DNA from: Roseivirga sp. UBA6061
Lineage (GTDB): Bacteria; Bacteroidota; Bacteroidia; Cytophagales; Cyclobacteriaceae
Length of the DNA: 52,189 bases
Assembly: GCA_002427745.1 (NCBI GenBank)
Contig: DIYF01000086.1
Span: 34,476 to 86,664, forward strand
Direction of reading: 5' to 3'
The translations under genes were made by a program, and so were the position numbers. Below the pieces are notes generated by a model. It worked only from the letters and a program-made list of their open reading frames with translations, was not told the DNA's origin and made no database searches. This document shows, piece after piece, positions 1 through 8,314 of this stretch. Position 1 is the first letter of the stretch. Each line of letters begins with the position of its first letter.

Positions 1-1424
1 GGGGTGCGAATCTCATGACTCATCACCGAAAGGAATTCTGTTTTGGCCTTGGTTGCCATCTCAGCCTCCTTCCAGGCTTTTTGAAGCTGAAGCTTCTGGT
101 CGTTGATGAGGTGAGTTCGCTCAGCTACTTTTTCTTCCAGTTCCTGATTAATAGAAAGCTGCAGTCTTTCGTTTTCGGTAAGCTGAATAATTAAAGACTC
201 CTGCGTGATGTTATGGTTATGAAAGTCGCGTTTGATTTTATGACCAATACCCAGTGAGAAGAGGAGTACCTCTATGAGAATGCCAATCTGCGCTATATAA
301 GGCACATTTGACTGGAAATCGATGAGGTACTGATAAGAGGTAAAGAGTACCGTGATCGTAAGAAAAATGGTTCCCAGCGAAAAGTATCTCACGGCCATCA
401 TCTTCTTTCTGCTGATACTCACTATGAACACCACAGTGATCATGCAGATAAGAATATTGAAAGAGTTGTGCATGATGATGGCCGTATAGGCATCTCCTGT
501 GGAGAGGAGATAGATGACATTGATAATGTACACGGTCAGCATCACTTTCATGGCTACCCCGAAGAATCTGTGCCATTTGGGAAAGGCCTCTTTGGTATCG
601 ATAAAAGCACGGGCAAAAGCGAAATAAAAGACAGCTGTTAGGGTGACCAGGATCCATACCGGCATCAGGTATTCCGGGTGATTGGGGAATACATAGAGGT
701 CCAGATAGCCGTAGTAATTGAGGAAGTAGATACAATTGCTAAGCGTGTAAAGACCATAATAGAGAAACTCACGCGCTCCGAAATAGGCAAAGAAAATGAG
801 CCCTAAAAACGAAAGTATCAGCAACAGGCCACTGAATACTCCTTCAAACAGTTGATCTGACTGTGTTTCGCGGCTCCACACTTCTTCAGGAACCAGCCTG
901 ATATTGAACCTTGGAGGAAACCGGTCGAGACTTTGGGTTCGGATGTAGATCACAATAGATTCCTGTGAGGCAATGTGAAGTCTTGTTTTAGACTGATAAC
1001 CCAGAGGGATTTCTCTTTGGACAGAGGGGACCAGGTAGCCTGCCTTTCGCTCACTTACCCGGCCTTCCCGAATGAAGTAGATGGTTTCTTTGGCATTTGT
1101 ACCGGTAAAAAGAATGAAGGAAAAATCGTTGTTGGTTGTATTCTGAATCCTGAATTTAATCCAGTAGGTCTTGTCGTTGTCAAGCGACTCGAAGCGTGTG
1201 ATAGGGGTGTAGAAGTTGTCGGGAATGGACTGAATATAATCGAACTCCTTCTCGTTAGTCCGGTCTTCGTAGACAAATAATTTATTCTCATCCAGGGTTT
1301 GTTCCTGTTCAGCATAGACTTTGTACGTCTGGTCGTCCTGAATAGCAGAAAAGGCTCCGTTTAACTGGAAAAACGTAAGCCCAGGCAAAAGAAATAAACA
1401 CAGAAAACGGCCAATACTACACAT
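1..1424 (-). CDS. 7TMR-DISM sensor histidine kinase, C-terminal part beyond window
   Basis: The frame stays open from an ATG at 1424 to the window edge, giving 474 codons with no stop. A signal peptide (residues 1 to about 25) is followed by a periplasmic 7TMR-DISM extracellular domain (about 40-190), seven hydrophobic helices (about 200-390), a coiled-coil linker rich in Glu and Gln, and the start of a HisKA domain whose H-box SHEIRTP places the phospho-acceptor at about His470. The protein is therefore cut exactly where the kinase core begins; the ATPase domain and any receiver domain lie outside. The family senses periplasmic ligands, often carbohydrates, and signals through a cognate regulator, which is not visible here. 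Family call is firm, ligand unknown. Confidence 0.9.
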   Translation of the reverse strand, partial: MCSIGRFLCLFLLPGLTFFQLNGAFSAIQDDQTYKVYAEQEQTLDENKLFVYEDRTNEKEFDYIQSIPDNFYTPITRFESLDNDKTYWIKFRIQNTTNNDFSFILFTGTNAKETIYFIREGRVSERKAGYLVPSVQREIPLGYQSKTRLHIASQESIVIYIRTQSLDRFPPRFNIRLVPEEVWSRETQSDQLFEGVFSGLLLILSFLGLIFFAYFGAREFLYYGLYTLSNCIYFLNYYGYLDLYVFPNHPEYLMPVWILVTLTAVFYFAFARAFIDTKEAFPKWHRFFGVAMKVMLTVYIINVIYLLSTGDAYTAIIMHNSFNILICMITVVFIVSISRKKMMAVRYFSLGTIFLTITVLFTSYQYLIDFQSNVPYIAQIGILIEVLLFSLGIGHKIKRDFHNHNITQESLIIQLTENERLQLSINQELEEKVAERTHLINDQKLQLQKAWKEAEMATKAKTEFLSVMSHEIRT

Positions 1425-1565
1425 CACACTAATCACGAAATTTTTGCCTTTTTGACCTTAAAAACAAGGGAAAAACGTTAAACCCTACCGGTGTGAATGT
1501 GTTATGCCGTAATGGGTGTTTAACCAGCAAAAATATGTATGTGTAAAATCTGGGTGATTTTATGC

Positions 1566-2153
1566 TCAGACCTGGGCAAATTTGATAGCGTCTTTAGACC
1601 AGGGAGTAGATTCCTGAATGGCCTTCAGCACGTCTTTCGGGTCTTCGAATACATTCCACATTTCAAGGTGTTTTTCTGATAAAAAATTGTTTTCTACGGC
1701 CTGATTCATCATGGCAAGCAGAGGGTCATAGTATCCATCAAGATTGAGCAGAACGATAGGTTTTGTAAATATGCCCAGACGTTTGAGGGTAATGGCTTCC
1801 ATAAACTCTTCAAATGTACCGCAGCCACCCGGGAGGGTAATTAATGCATCTACACCCACCATGAACTGTTTTTTTCTCTCGTGCATATCAGCGGTAAAAA
1901 TAAATTCATTGACATCCTTGTGGTGGTATTCTACTTCCTTCATAAAATGGGGCATAATACCTACGATGTGGCCATTCTCGGCAAGTACTGTATCTGCCAG
2001 TTTTCCCATAAGGCCTATCGCTCCGCCTCCATATACTACGGTGGTGCTGTTTTGAACCAGGGTCTTTGCAATAATTTCAGTGGCTTCGAAATATTTGGGG
2101 TCTACTTTATCACTGGAAGCACAATAGACGCATACTTTTTTTATCTCCTGCAT
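1566..2153 (-). CDS. LOG family protein (cytokinin riboside 5'-monophosphate phosphoribohydrolase type)
   Basis: A Rossmann-fold protein of 195 aa with the two signature motifs of the LOG/TIGR00730 family: GGGAIGLMG near residue 42 and PGGCGTFEE near residue 108, which bind the nucleotide phosphate and hold the catalytic Glu. Characterised members hydrolyse N6-modified AMP or other nucleoside 5'-monophosphates to base and ribose 5-phosphate; they are cytosolic. I chose the ATG at 2153 because homologues begin just before the KVCVYCASS strand; an in-frame ATG at 2210 would add 19 residues that look non-conserved. It stands alone, divergent from the tricorn gene. Substrate cannot be told from sequence; older annotations of this family as lysine decarboxylase are wrong. 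Confidence 0.88.
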   Translation of the reverse strand: MQEIKKVCVYCASSDKVDPKYFEATEIIAKTLVQNSTTVVYGGGAIGLMGKLADTVLAENGHIVGIMPHFMKEVEYHHKDVNEFIFTADMHERKKQFMVGVDALITLPGGCGTFEEFMEAITLKRLGIFTKPIVLLNLDGYYDPLLAMMNQAVENNFLSEKHLEMWNVFEDPKDVLKAIQESTPWSKDAIKFAQV

Positions 2154-2290
2154 ATGGGCTGAATTTCGAGAAGTTCGGTCATATGTCAAAAGAAAAGATT
2201 CATTCATCATCCTGAGCTTCGCCAGGTGTAAAACTGCTCTTTTTCAATACTCGATTTTTTTATATTCCAACAGAACTAATCTATCTGACT

Positions 2291-5200
2291 ATGAAGCACC
2301 TTAACCAGCTCAAGTACTTATTATGCCTGATGGCGCTTTCACTTTGCGCAGTGGATCTTTCCGCGCAGGGTACGCGTCTGCTCAGGCAGCCCACTATATC
2401 AGACCAGTCTATCGTTTTTGTTTACGCCAATGATCTCTGGATTGTAGACCGAAATGGTGGTAGGGCTAACAGACTCACCAGTAATGCCGGAGGAGAAACC
2501 AGCCCGCATTTTTCAAAAGACGGGAAAATGATCGCCTTTACCGGGCAGTATGATGGTAATGCCGATGTATATGTAATCCCAGCCACCGGTGGAGAGCCTC
2601 AAAGGCTTACCTGGCACCCGGGAGGTGATAATGTTACCGGCTGGACTCCCGATGGCAAGGTGCTCTTTTCCTCTGGTAGAGAAGGAAAACCTACTCAGGA
2701 ATCAAAGTTTTATAAAGTGGGGCTTGATGGAGGTATGCCGGAAGCCCTGCCTGTGCCAAGAGGCGTAGACGGACAGGTTTCTGCTGACGGAAAGCATATA
2801 GCCTATCAGCAGATTTCTTTCTGGGACCCTGAGTGGAGAAACTACAGAGGCGGACAGGCCAAGCCCATCTGGATCATGAATATGAAGAACTATGATCTGA
2901 AAATGACGCCCCGCACGGATAATGAAAGACATACCAGTCCTGTTTGGCTGAACGGTATCGTTTACTACCTATCGGAGCGAGATTTTGCCAACAATGTATG
3001 GTCTTATGATCCCAAGACCGGCAAAGACAAGCAACTTACCTTTCACAGCGATTTTGATGTGAAGAACCTGGATGCCGGAGGAGGAATGATTGTGTATGAG
3101 CAGGGCAGCTACCTCCATACCATGAATCCGGCTACCGGACAAAGTCAACAACTCAATATAGAAGTGGCAGGAGATATGAACTGGGGACGTCCGCGCTGGG
3201 TAACGGCCCGCTCGAGCCAGCTGCTTAATGCCAACCTGTCTCCAAGCGGGAAAAGAGCCATTTTTGAGTTCAGAGGAGAGATTATCTCTGTGCCTAAAAA
3301 GGATGGAAACTGGAGAAACCTTTCCCGAAATAATGAAGCTGCCGACCGTTCTCCTGTCTGGTCGCCTGACGGATCGAAAGTAGCATGGTTCTCAGATCGT
3401 TCCGGAGAGTATACGCTGATGATCGGTGATCAGGAGGGGCTGGAAGAACCACGCTCTATTACCTTACCCAATCAGACATTTTACTTTGTGCCTACCTGGT
3501 CGCCAGATGGTAAATACATTGCTTACACCGATACGGATTATAACCTCTGGTATGTGGATATTGAATCAGGCAATGCAAAGAAAGTAGATACGGAAAGATA
3601 TGCCCACCCTAACAGGAGCATGAATCCTGTGTGGTCGCCTGATAGTAAGTGGATTACCTATGTACGACTATTGGATAGCCAATTCAAGGTAGTTAAGGCC
3701 CATAATGTTGAGTCAGGACAAACGCTTCAGCTGACTGATGGTATGTCAGATGCTATTTCTCCTGTTTGGGATGAGAGTGGCAAGTACCTCTACTTTCTGG
3801 CCAGTACCAACTATGGCTTGGGTACCGGCTGGCTGGATATGAGCTCTTACAATATCCCGGTGACCCGGGCACTCTATATGATTGTTCTGAGCAAAGATGA
3901 TCCGTCACCTTTCCTTCCCCTGAGTGATGAAGAGGCTACCGATACCGGAGACAAAAAGAAAGAGGATAAAGGAAATGAAGTAAAGATTGATATGGAGGGG
4001 ATTCAGCAGCGGATTCTCGCTGTACCGGTGCCGATCAGAAATTATCTCGGGCTGATCCAGGGGCCCAAAGGTCATGTCTTTTATTCGGAACTGATACCCA
4101 ACCAGGGTGTGAAACTACATCGCTATAGTCTTAAAGACAGAAAGGCTATTGAGTTTATGTCTTCTATTTCTTCTGCCACTACCTCTGCCGACCGAAAGAG
4201 TCTGCTTTATCGCAATGGAGGTACCTGGGGTATTGTACCCACTACAGGCGGCCCTAAAAAGCCGAATCAGGGACGTATCAATACTTCCGGGGTAAGGGTC
4301 AAGGTGAATCCTCCCGCAGAGTACAAGCAGATTTTCAAAGAGGGCTGGCGCTACATGCGCGACTTCCTGTATGTAGATAATACCCACGGGGCTCCCTGGG
4401 ATGATGTATGGAAGTGGTACTCTCCCTGGATCGATCATGTGAGGCATCGCTCTGACCTCAATTATGTAGTGGACATTATGAGCGGAGAGATTGCCGTAGG
4501 GCACTCTTATGTATCGGGTGGTGATTTTCCTGCGCTGACCAGTGACCGTATCGGTTTATTGGGGGCCGATATCAGCAAGCAGAGAAACGGTTATCGTATA
4601 GATCGCATCTACAATGGTGAGAGCTGGAATCCCGGCTTGAGAGCTCCGCTTTCAGGTCCTGGTATTGACATTAGAGAGGGCGATTACATCCTTGAAGTAG
4701 ACGGAGAAGCAGTATCTGCTGATCGTAATATCTTCAGCTATTTTGTGGGTACGGCCAATCGTCAGGTAAAGCTCCTGGTCAATGATAAGGCCAAAAAGGA
4801 GGGGGCCAGACTGGTTACTATACAAACCATAACCAATGAGCGTGGCCTGAGACAGTTTGCCTGGGTAGAAGATAACCGTAGAAAGGTAGATGAACTTTCA
4901 GGAGGGCAACTGGCCTATGTTTATGTTCCCAATACCGGAAATGGCGGATACACCTACTTTAACCGTTATTTCTTTGCCCAGCAGGATAAGAAGGGGGCGG
5001 TTATCGATGAGCGTAACAATGGCGGAGGTTCTGCCGCAGACTATATCGTGGATGTACTGGCCAGAAAGCTTCATGGATATTTCAACAGCAGAGTAGAAGG
5101 TAACCGGCCTTTTACAACCCCGGGAGCAGGGCTTTGGGGACCAAAGGTGATGATCATTAATGAAAGGGCCGGATCAGGCGGTGACCTGCTGCCTTATATG

Positions 5201-5533
5201 TTCCATAAAATGGAGATCGGCCCCATGATTGGTACTCTCACCTGGGGTGGTCTTGTAGGTACCTGGGATACTCCGAGGTTTGTAGACAACGGTCGCATGG
5301 TAGCCCCTCGTGGTGGCTTCTACGATACTGATGGAAACTGGGCTGTAGAAGGAGACGGAGTGGCTCCTGATATAGAAGTGGAGCAGTACCCTAAAGATGT
5401 AATTGCCGGTAAAGATCCTCAGCTGGAAAGAGCCGTAGCTGAGGCCTTGAAACTGATGAAGACGGAGGCCATCGAGCTGAAGCCGGAGCCTGCGCCACCT
5501 GTCAGATGGAAACGACCTGTTAAAAAGAACTGA
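2291..5533 (+). CDS. Secreted tricorn-like S41 family protease
   Basis: 1080 aa. A Sec signal peptide (residues 1-26, ending near SAQG) is followed by two beta-propeller regions (about 30-690) with repeated TolB/WD-like motifs such as WSPDGSKVAWFSDRSG, a linker rich in Lys and Glu, a tricorn C1-type core, a PDZ domain (about 770-855) and a peptidase S41 domain (about 870-1065). The likely nucleophile is Ser962 in AGSGGD and the likely catalytic His is His738 in GHSYVSGGD, by analogy with archaeal tricorn Ser965 and His746. Length matches the tricorn family. Archaeal tricorn is a cytosolic hexamer that trims proteasome products; the signal peptide here places this form in the periplasm or outside, so the role is probably oligopeptide degradation. 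A terminator follows directly. Confidence 0.92.
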   Translation: MKHLNQLKYLLCLMALSLCAVDLSAQGTRLLRQPTISDQSIVFVYANDLWIVDRNGGRANRLTSNAGGETSPHFSKDGKMIAFTGQYDGNADVYVIPATGGEPQRLTWHPGGDNVTGWTPDGKVLFSSGREGKPTQESKFYKVGLDGGMPEALPVPRGVDGQVSADGKHIAYQQISFWDPEWRNYRGGQAKPIWIMNMKNYDLKMTPRTDNERHTSPVWLNGIVYYLSERDFANNVWSYDPKTGKDKQLTFHSDFDVKNLDAGGGMIVYEQGSYLHTMNPATGQSQQLNIEVAGDMNWGRPRWVTARSSQLLNANLSPSGKRAIFEFRGEIISVPKKDGNWRNLSRNNEAADRSPVWSPDGSKVAWFSDRSGEYTLMIGDQEGLEEPRSITLPNQTFYFVPTWSPDGKYIAYTDTDYNLWYVDIESGNAKKVDTERYAHPNRSMNPVWSPDSKWITYVRLLDSQFKVVKAHNVESGQTLQLTDGMSDAISPVWDESGKYLYFLASTNYGLGTGWLDMSSYNIPVTRALYMIVLSKDDPSPFLPLSDEEATDTGDKKKEDKGNEVKIDMEGIQQRILAVPVPIRNYLGLIQGPKGHVFYSELIPNQGVKLHRYSLKDRKAIEFMSSISSATTSADRKSLLYRNGGTWGIVPTTGGPKKPNQGRINTSGVRVKVNPPAEYKQIFKEGWRYMRDFLYVDNTHGAPWDDVWKWYSPWIDHVRHRSDLNYVVDIMSGEIAVGHSYVSGGDFPALTSDRIGLLGADISKQRNGYRIDRIYNGESWNPGLRAPLSGPGIDIREGDYILEVDGEAVSADRNIFSYFVGTANRQVKLLVNDKAKKEGARLVTIQTITNERGLRQFAWVEDNRRKVDELSGGQLAYVYVPNTGNGGYTYFNRYFFAQQDKKGAVIDERNNGGGSAADYIVDVLARKLHGYFNSRVEGNRPFTTPGAGLWGPKVMIINERAGSGGDLLPYMFHKMEIGPMIGTLTWGGLVGTWDTPRFVDNGRMVAPRGGFYDTDGNWAVEGDGVAPDIEVEQYPKDVIAGKDPQLERAVAEALKLMKTEAIELKPEPAPPVRWKRPVKKN

Positions 5534-5578
5534 CTCTGATCCTGGTTCAGAGGTAAGGTGTTTATAACCAATGATTTG

Positions 5579-5608
5579 AAACCCCGAAAGGCAACTTTCG
5601 GGGTTTTC
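5579..5608 (+). terminator. Rho-independent terminator of the tricorn gene
   Basis: A perfect 9-bp stem, CCCCGAAAG (5582-5590) with CTTTCGGGG (5595-5603), a GCAA tetraloop and a following TTTT. It sits 46 bases past the stop codon of the protease gene. Confidence 0.85.
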
Positions 5609-5709
5609 ATTTTTATGAAAACGAATGCAATCAAACTCACTACTATTCGGTAGACCGTGAATCGGTTTTTTTGGATTGGTCTCTGATTTTTTTGTAAATT
5701 CGTAAGCCG

Positions 5710-6156
5710 ATGCTCTCAACCATACTTATCCTGATTTCAGGTGTACTAGGTATTTATTGGTCTGTCAAAGCCAGAAATTCCTTCACCAGGCTAACCGGAT
5801 TCCTGCTTTCAGTTTCCAGTTTAGCCACCCTCGTCAATGCTTTTGGCCTTAACAACTATGCCGGCTATGCGGTAGCTTTGTTTTCGCTTATGGCGGCTTA
5901 TGAACCCACCGATTCTACCCGGATTAAAAAGCACCATAAAATCTATTTTGGCCTCTCAGGCATTTTGTTTGCCATTGTCACCATCGACATGTCCGTGTCG
6001 CTCCCCTTTACTTTGATACTCTGGCCGTTTGTATTGCTGTTTTTTATCGCTTCTGCCTGGTTGCTTGATCAGGGACTCAAGATGATGCGTACCCGCCTCG
6101 CTTATGTGAGCATATGGATGGCTCAGGGCCTGATTTGTATCATTGATGCGCTCTAA
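5710..6156 (+). CDS. Small integral membrane protein of unknown function
   Basis: 148 aa, almost entirely hydrophobic, with about five or six membrane segments (roughly 2-19, 26-45, 48-64, 79-97, 100-121, 128-147) and one polar loop around residues 66-78 (EPTDSTRIKKHHK). I do not recognise a family. There is no signal-peptide cleavage site. The TAA stop shares bases with the TAG stop of the convergent SCO gene (6153-6156), so the two transcripts must overlap at their 3' ends. A TAAATTCG sequence at 5695-5702 resembles the Bacteroidota -7 box and would leave only a few bases before the ATG. That it is a real gene rests on its membrane pattern and its good fit between neighbours. Confidence 0.65.
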   Translation: MLSTILILISGVLGIYWSVKARNSFTRLTGFLLSVSSLATLVNAFGLNNYAGYAVALFSLMAAYEPTDSTRIKKHHKIYFGLSGILFAIVTIDMSVSLPFTLILWPFVLLFFIASAWLLDQGLKMMRTRLAYVSIWMAQGLICIIDAL

Positions 6157-6824
6157 CCCAGTTTTTGCAGGGTTCTGATATCAGAAATAAGTCTGGTTAC
6201 CTCTAGTGAAAGGGTACCATTATATACCCCTCTGATCCTCCCTTCTTCATCTATCAGAATGAAGTTTTCCGTGTGAAGAAACTCGTTCACATCCTTACTC
6301 ATACCTATCTCTTTTTCTGCAAAGTAGGAGGTACGGGCCAACTCGTAAATCTCTTCCTGCGGCCCGGTGAGCAGGTGCCATCTATTGGCATCTATCCCCT
6401 TGATATCTGCATAACTTTTGAGAACGGAAACAGAATCTACCCAGGGCATTACACTAAAGGAAAGTAACATCACATCGGGGTCTGTTCTGAATTCTTGCAT
6501 TACTTTAGACAGGTTGGACGTCATTTTAGGGCAAATACTGGGACAGCTCGTATAAAAAAAGTCAACAACATGAATTTTTCCTGCCAGCCTCTCATTATCG
6601 ACAATCTCTCCTTCCTGATTTTGAAAGGAAAAGCCGGATATCTCATGAATGTTATTGTACTCAGGTTGACTCTTACTGATCCATTCAGGAGTGAAATCTG
6701 CTGAGTTATAAAAGGGGAGAGGAATGCCCTGCTCTTCTCTTTCTGTACCACAGCTCAACAAGAGCCATGATAGCATCAGGAGGCTGCCACTAATAAGCCT
6801 TTGCTGTAAATACACCCTTTTCAT
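6153..6824 (-). CDS. SCO1/SenC family copper chaperone lipoprotein
   Basis: 223 aa. A lipoprotein signal (SWLLLSCG, Cys at about 25) is followed by a thioredoxin fold with the copper-binding CxxxC of the SCO family, in YTSCPSICPKM near residue 93, and the conserved distal His in FLHTENFILID near residue 186. SCO proteins deliver copper to the CuA site of cytochrome c oxidase or act as periplasmic thiol reductases. The gene is last in an operon with the YHYH and MORN-like genes and its first 35 bases overlap the end of the MORN-like gene. The ATG at 6824 was preferred over the GTG at 6827. No oxidase subunit genes are in the window, so the target is inferred from the family only. Confidence 0.9.
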   Translation of the reverse strand: MKRVYLQQRLISGSLLMLSWLLLSCGTEREEQGIPLPFYNSADFTPEWISKSQPEYNNIHEISGFSFQNQEGEIVDNERLAGKIHVVDFFYTSCPSICPKMTSNLSKVMQEFRTDPDVMLLSFSVMPWVDSVSVLKSYADIKGIDANRWHLLTGPQEEIYELARTSYFAEKEIGMSKDVNEFLHTENFILIDEEGRIRGVYNGTLSLEVTRLISDIRTLQKLG

Positions 6825-7386
6825 CACTTACTGATTTGCAATTCTTTAATCCAATCAGACCGTATCGATGGTTGTTTTTCACCACATAGTTTGCCCTGAT
6901 TTTACCATCAGATTCCCACATTTTTTGTGAGCCCGATTCCTTCCCCTTTTCATAGGTGAAGAATCGATAGGGTTGGCCAGACTGATACCATTCCCTTGCT
7001 TCTCCTTCCAGAAAACCATTTTGGAAATGGTAGCTGAATTTGGCTGCGCCATCAGGCCAGTAACCGAGATGATTACCGTGTTTATTGTTTTTGAGGTAAT
7101 ACCTCTCTTCTCTGATACTGCCATCCTCATAGTATAGGATGGAAATCCCCTCTTTTAGCCCCTGGAAGTAGCCGGTTTTACTTTTTAGCCGGCCATTGCC
7201 AAAATAAGATGAGGTAAATCCCGAATAAGGAGCATCATTCAATAATAGTCTTGCTCCCTTTTGCTCAAAGCCATCTGCTGCGGCATCAGTGGTGATATCG
7301 GGTACCATGGGCAGGTGTGAAGACTCCCTTTCAGGAGCTTCACATGCCCATAAAACTAAACTGAGAAGTACTAAAAGCTTTTTCAA
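6790..7386 (-). CDS. MORN-like repeat lipoprotein (YwqK family type)
   Basis: 198 aa with a lipoprotein signal (LSLVLWACEAP, Cys at about 15) and four or five MORN-variant repeats of about 22 residues between 55 and 175, each with a G-x-x-x-x-Y/W-x-x-G pattern, for example GLKEGISILYYEDGSIREE and GFLEGEAREWYQSGQ. The protein ends with a short unrelated tail containing GLKNCKSVSDE. Databases often label such proteins antitoxin YwqK, but nothing here points to a toxin; a surface-exposed scaffold is more likely. The start codon is TTG, two bases after the YHYH stop, and the 3' end overlaps the SCO gene by 35 bases, so all three are probably translated together. Confidence 0.8.
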   Translation of the reverse strand: MKKLLVLLSLVLWACEAPERESSHLPMVPDITTDAAADGFEQKGARLLLNDAPYSGFTSSYFGNGRLKSKTGYFQGLKEGISILYYEDGSIREERYYLKNNKHGNHLGYWPDGAAKFSYHFQNGFLEGEAREWYQSGQPYRFFTYEKGKESGSQKMWESDGKIRANYVVKNNHRYGLIGLKNCKSVSDEKGVFTAKAY

Positions 7387-7388
7387 AA

Positions 7389-8135
7389 TCAGTTGGATGC
7401 CGTGCCTGCTACTCCGTAAAATCCATTACCATTGATATAGGGATCAGCGTCTGTTATATGGTAATGATAGATGCCCTCCGGGTAATCCGGTGTAGCATGA
7501 CTATGTCCATGGTAGTCATCCAGGTCTGTATTGGTTACCCGGGAGCCATCTTCCATTGGCCCATACACCGGGAAGCCATCCAGCAGCCAGCCCAGGAGCG
7601 TATCGCTTCCATTATTTGCCGTGAGAAAGAGAGGCTCCTGGTGATAATGGTATGTTCCCAGTCTTTCCGGGTGACCCAGGTATTGATCAAAGGAGTCAAT
7701 CTCCACGGTCAGTGGCTGGTTATCAGGGCCTGCATACTGATTGAAGAAAACGATGCCATTGATGGATATGCCAATTGCTCCTAAGGGGGTGGCTTCCTTA
7801 ACGGCCGCCTCAGCAGGGGTCAGGGGTATGCGCAATGTGATTGACTTTTCTGATATCTGATTTGGGTTAAGTGCAAAATTGGGATTCGTACCGTTGTATG
7901 CCTCGTACAAGGCATGTGCTGAGGCATAATAGGGGCTGGGGTGATTCGGCAGGTTATCTGTCTCAATTACCACGAAATCCCCATCTACATAGGCATTTAC
8001 ATTATCCGTGAATTTTTCAAACACTGCAGGCAGCTCAGCCGTCTCTGTTGGCGTACCAACGTCAGCTCCATCATCACTACCGCAGGCTATTACACTCACT
8101 ATGGTGATGGCCATCAAAAACACTCTGGGTTTCAT
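7389..8135 (-). CDS. YHYH domain lipoprotein
   Basis: 248 aa from the ATG at 8135. A lipoprotein signal (MAITIVSVIACG) precedes a YHYH domain (about residues 110-245) with two copies of the name-giving motif: GTYHYHQEP near 164 and GIYHYHITD near 226, plus GHSHATPDYP between them. The His-rich motifs suggest metal binding, and the downstream SCO copper chaperone makes copper a reasonable guess, but the biochemical role of YHYH proteins is not established as far as I know. The ATG at 8135 was chosen over 8171 because it starts directly at the signal peptide. First gene of a three-gene operon. Confidence 0.88.
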   Translation of the reverse strand: MKPRVFLMAITIVSVIACGSDDGADVGTPTETAELPAVFEKFTDNVNAYVDGDFVVIETDNLPNHPSPYYASAHALYEAYNGTNPNFALNPNQISEKSITLRIPLTPAEAAVKEATPLGAIGISINGIVFFNQYAGPDNQPLTVEIDSFDQYLGHPERLGTYHYHQEPLFLTANNGSDTLLGWLLDGFPVYGPMEDGSRVTNTDLDDYHGHSHATPDYPEGIYHYHITDADPYINGNGFYGVAGTASN

Positions 8136-8273
8136 ACGCTCTTTTTTTGTCTTCAGGGTATTAGATGACAATGCGAAATAAAACCTGCGGAAGTAAGAAG
8201 ATTTTTTTTGAAAAGTTCTTTAGGAGGGGTTCAGGGCTGATGGTAAAAGAGGAATTTCACGCCAAAGGGCCAA

Positions 8274-8297
8274 AAGCTCCTCTCTGGAAAGGAGCTT
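8274..8297 (-). terminator. Hairpin after kdnB, weak terminator
   Basis: A perfect 8-bp inverted repeat, AAGCTCCT (8274-8281) and AGGAGCTT (8290-8297), lies 18 bases past the kdnB stop. On the minus strand it is followed by TTTTGG, a short T-run, so it may end the kdn operon with moderate efficiency. Confidence 0.5.
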
Positions 8298-8314
8298 GTT
8301 ACTTTCGGTCATGA

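Noticed and set aside
238..735. 165-codon minus-strand open frame in another frame of the left-end kinase
   Set aside because: The kinase frame carries a clear 7TMR-DISM structure and H-box; this one is rich in His, Tyr and Cys with no family match.
5174..5719. 181-codon minus-strand frame over the tricorn 3' end
   Set aside because: It overlaps the catalytic domain of the protease and a terminator; no promoter or family.
6790..7386. Reading the MORN-like gene as an antitoxin
   Set aside because: The YwqK antitoxin label is inherited from databases; there is no toxin gene and the neighbours are lipoproteins and a copper chaperone.
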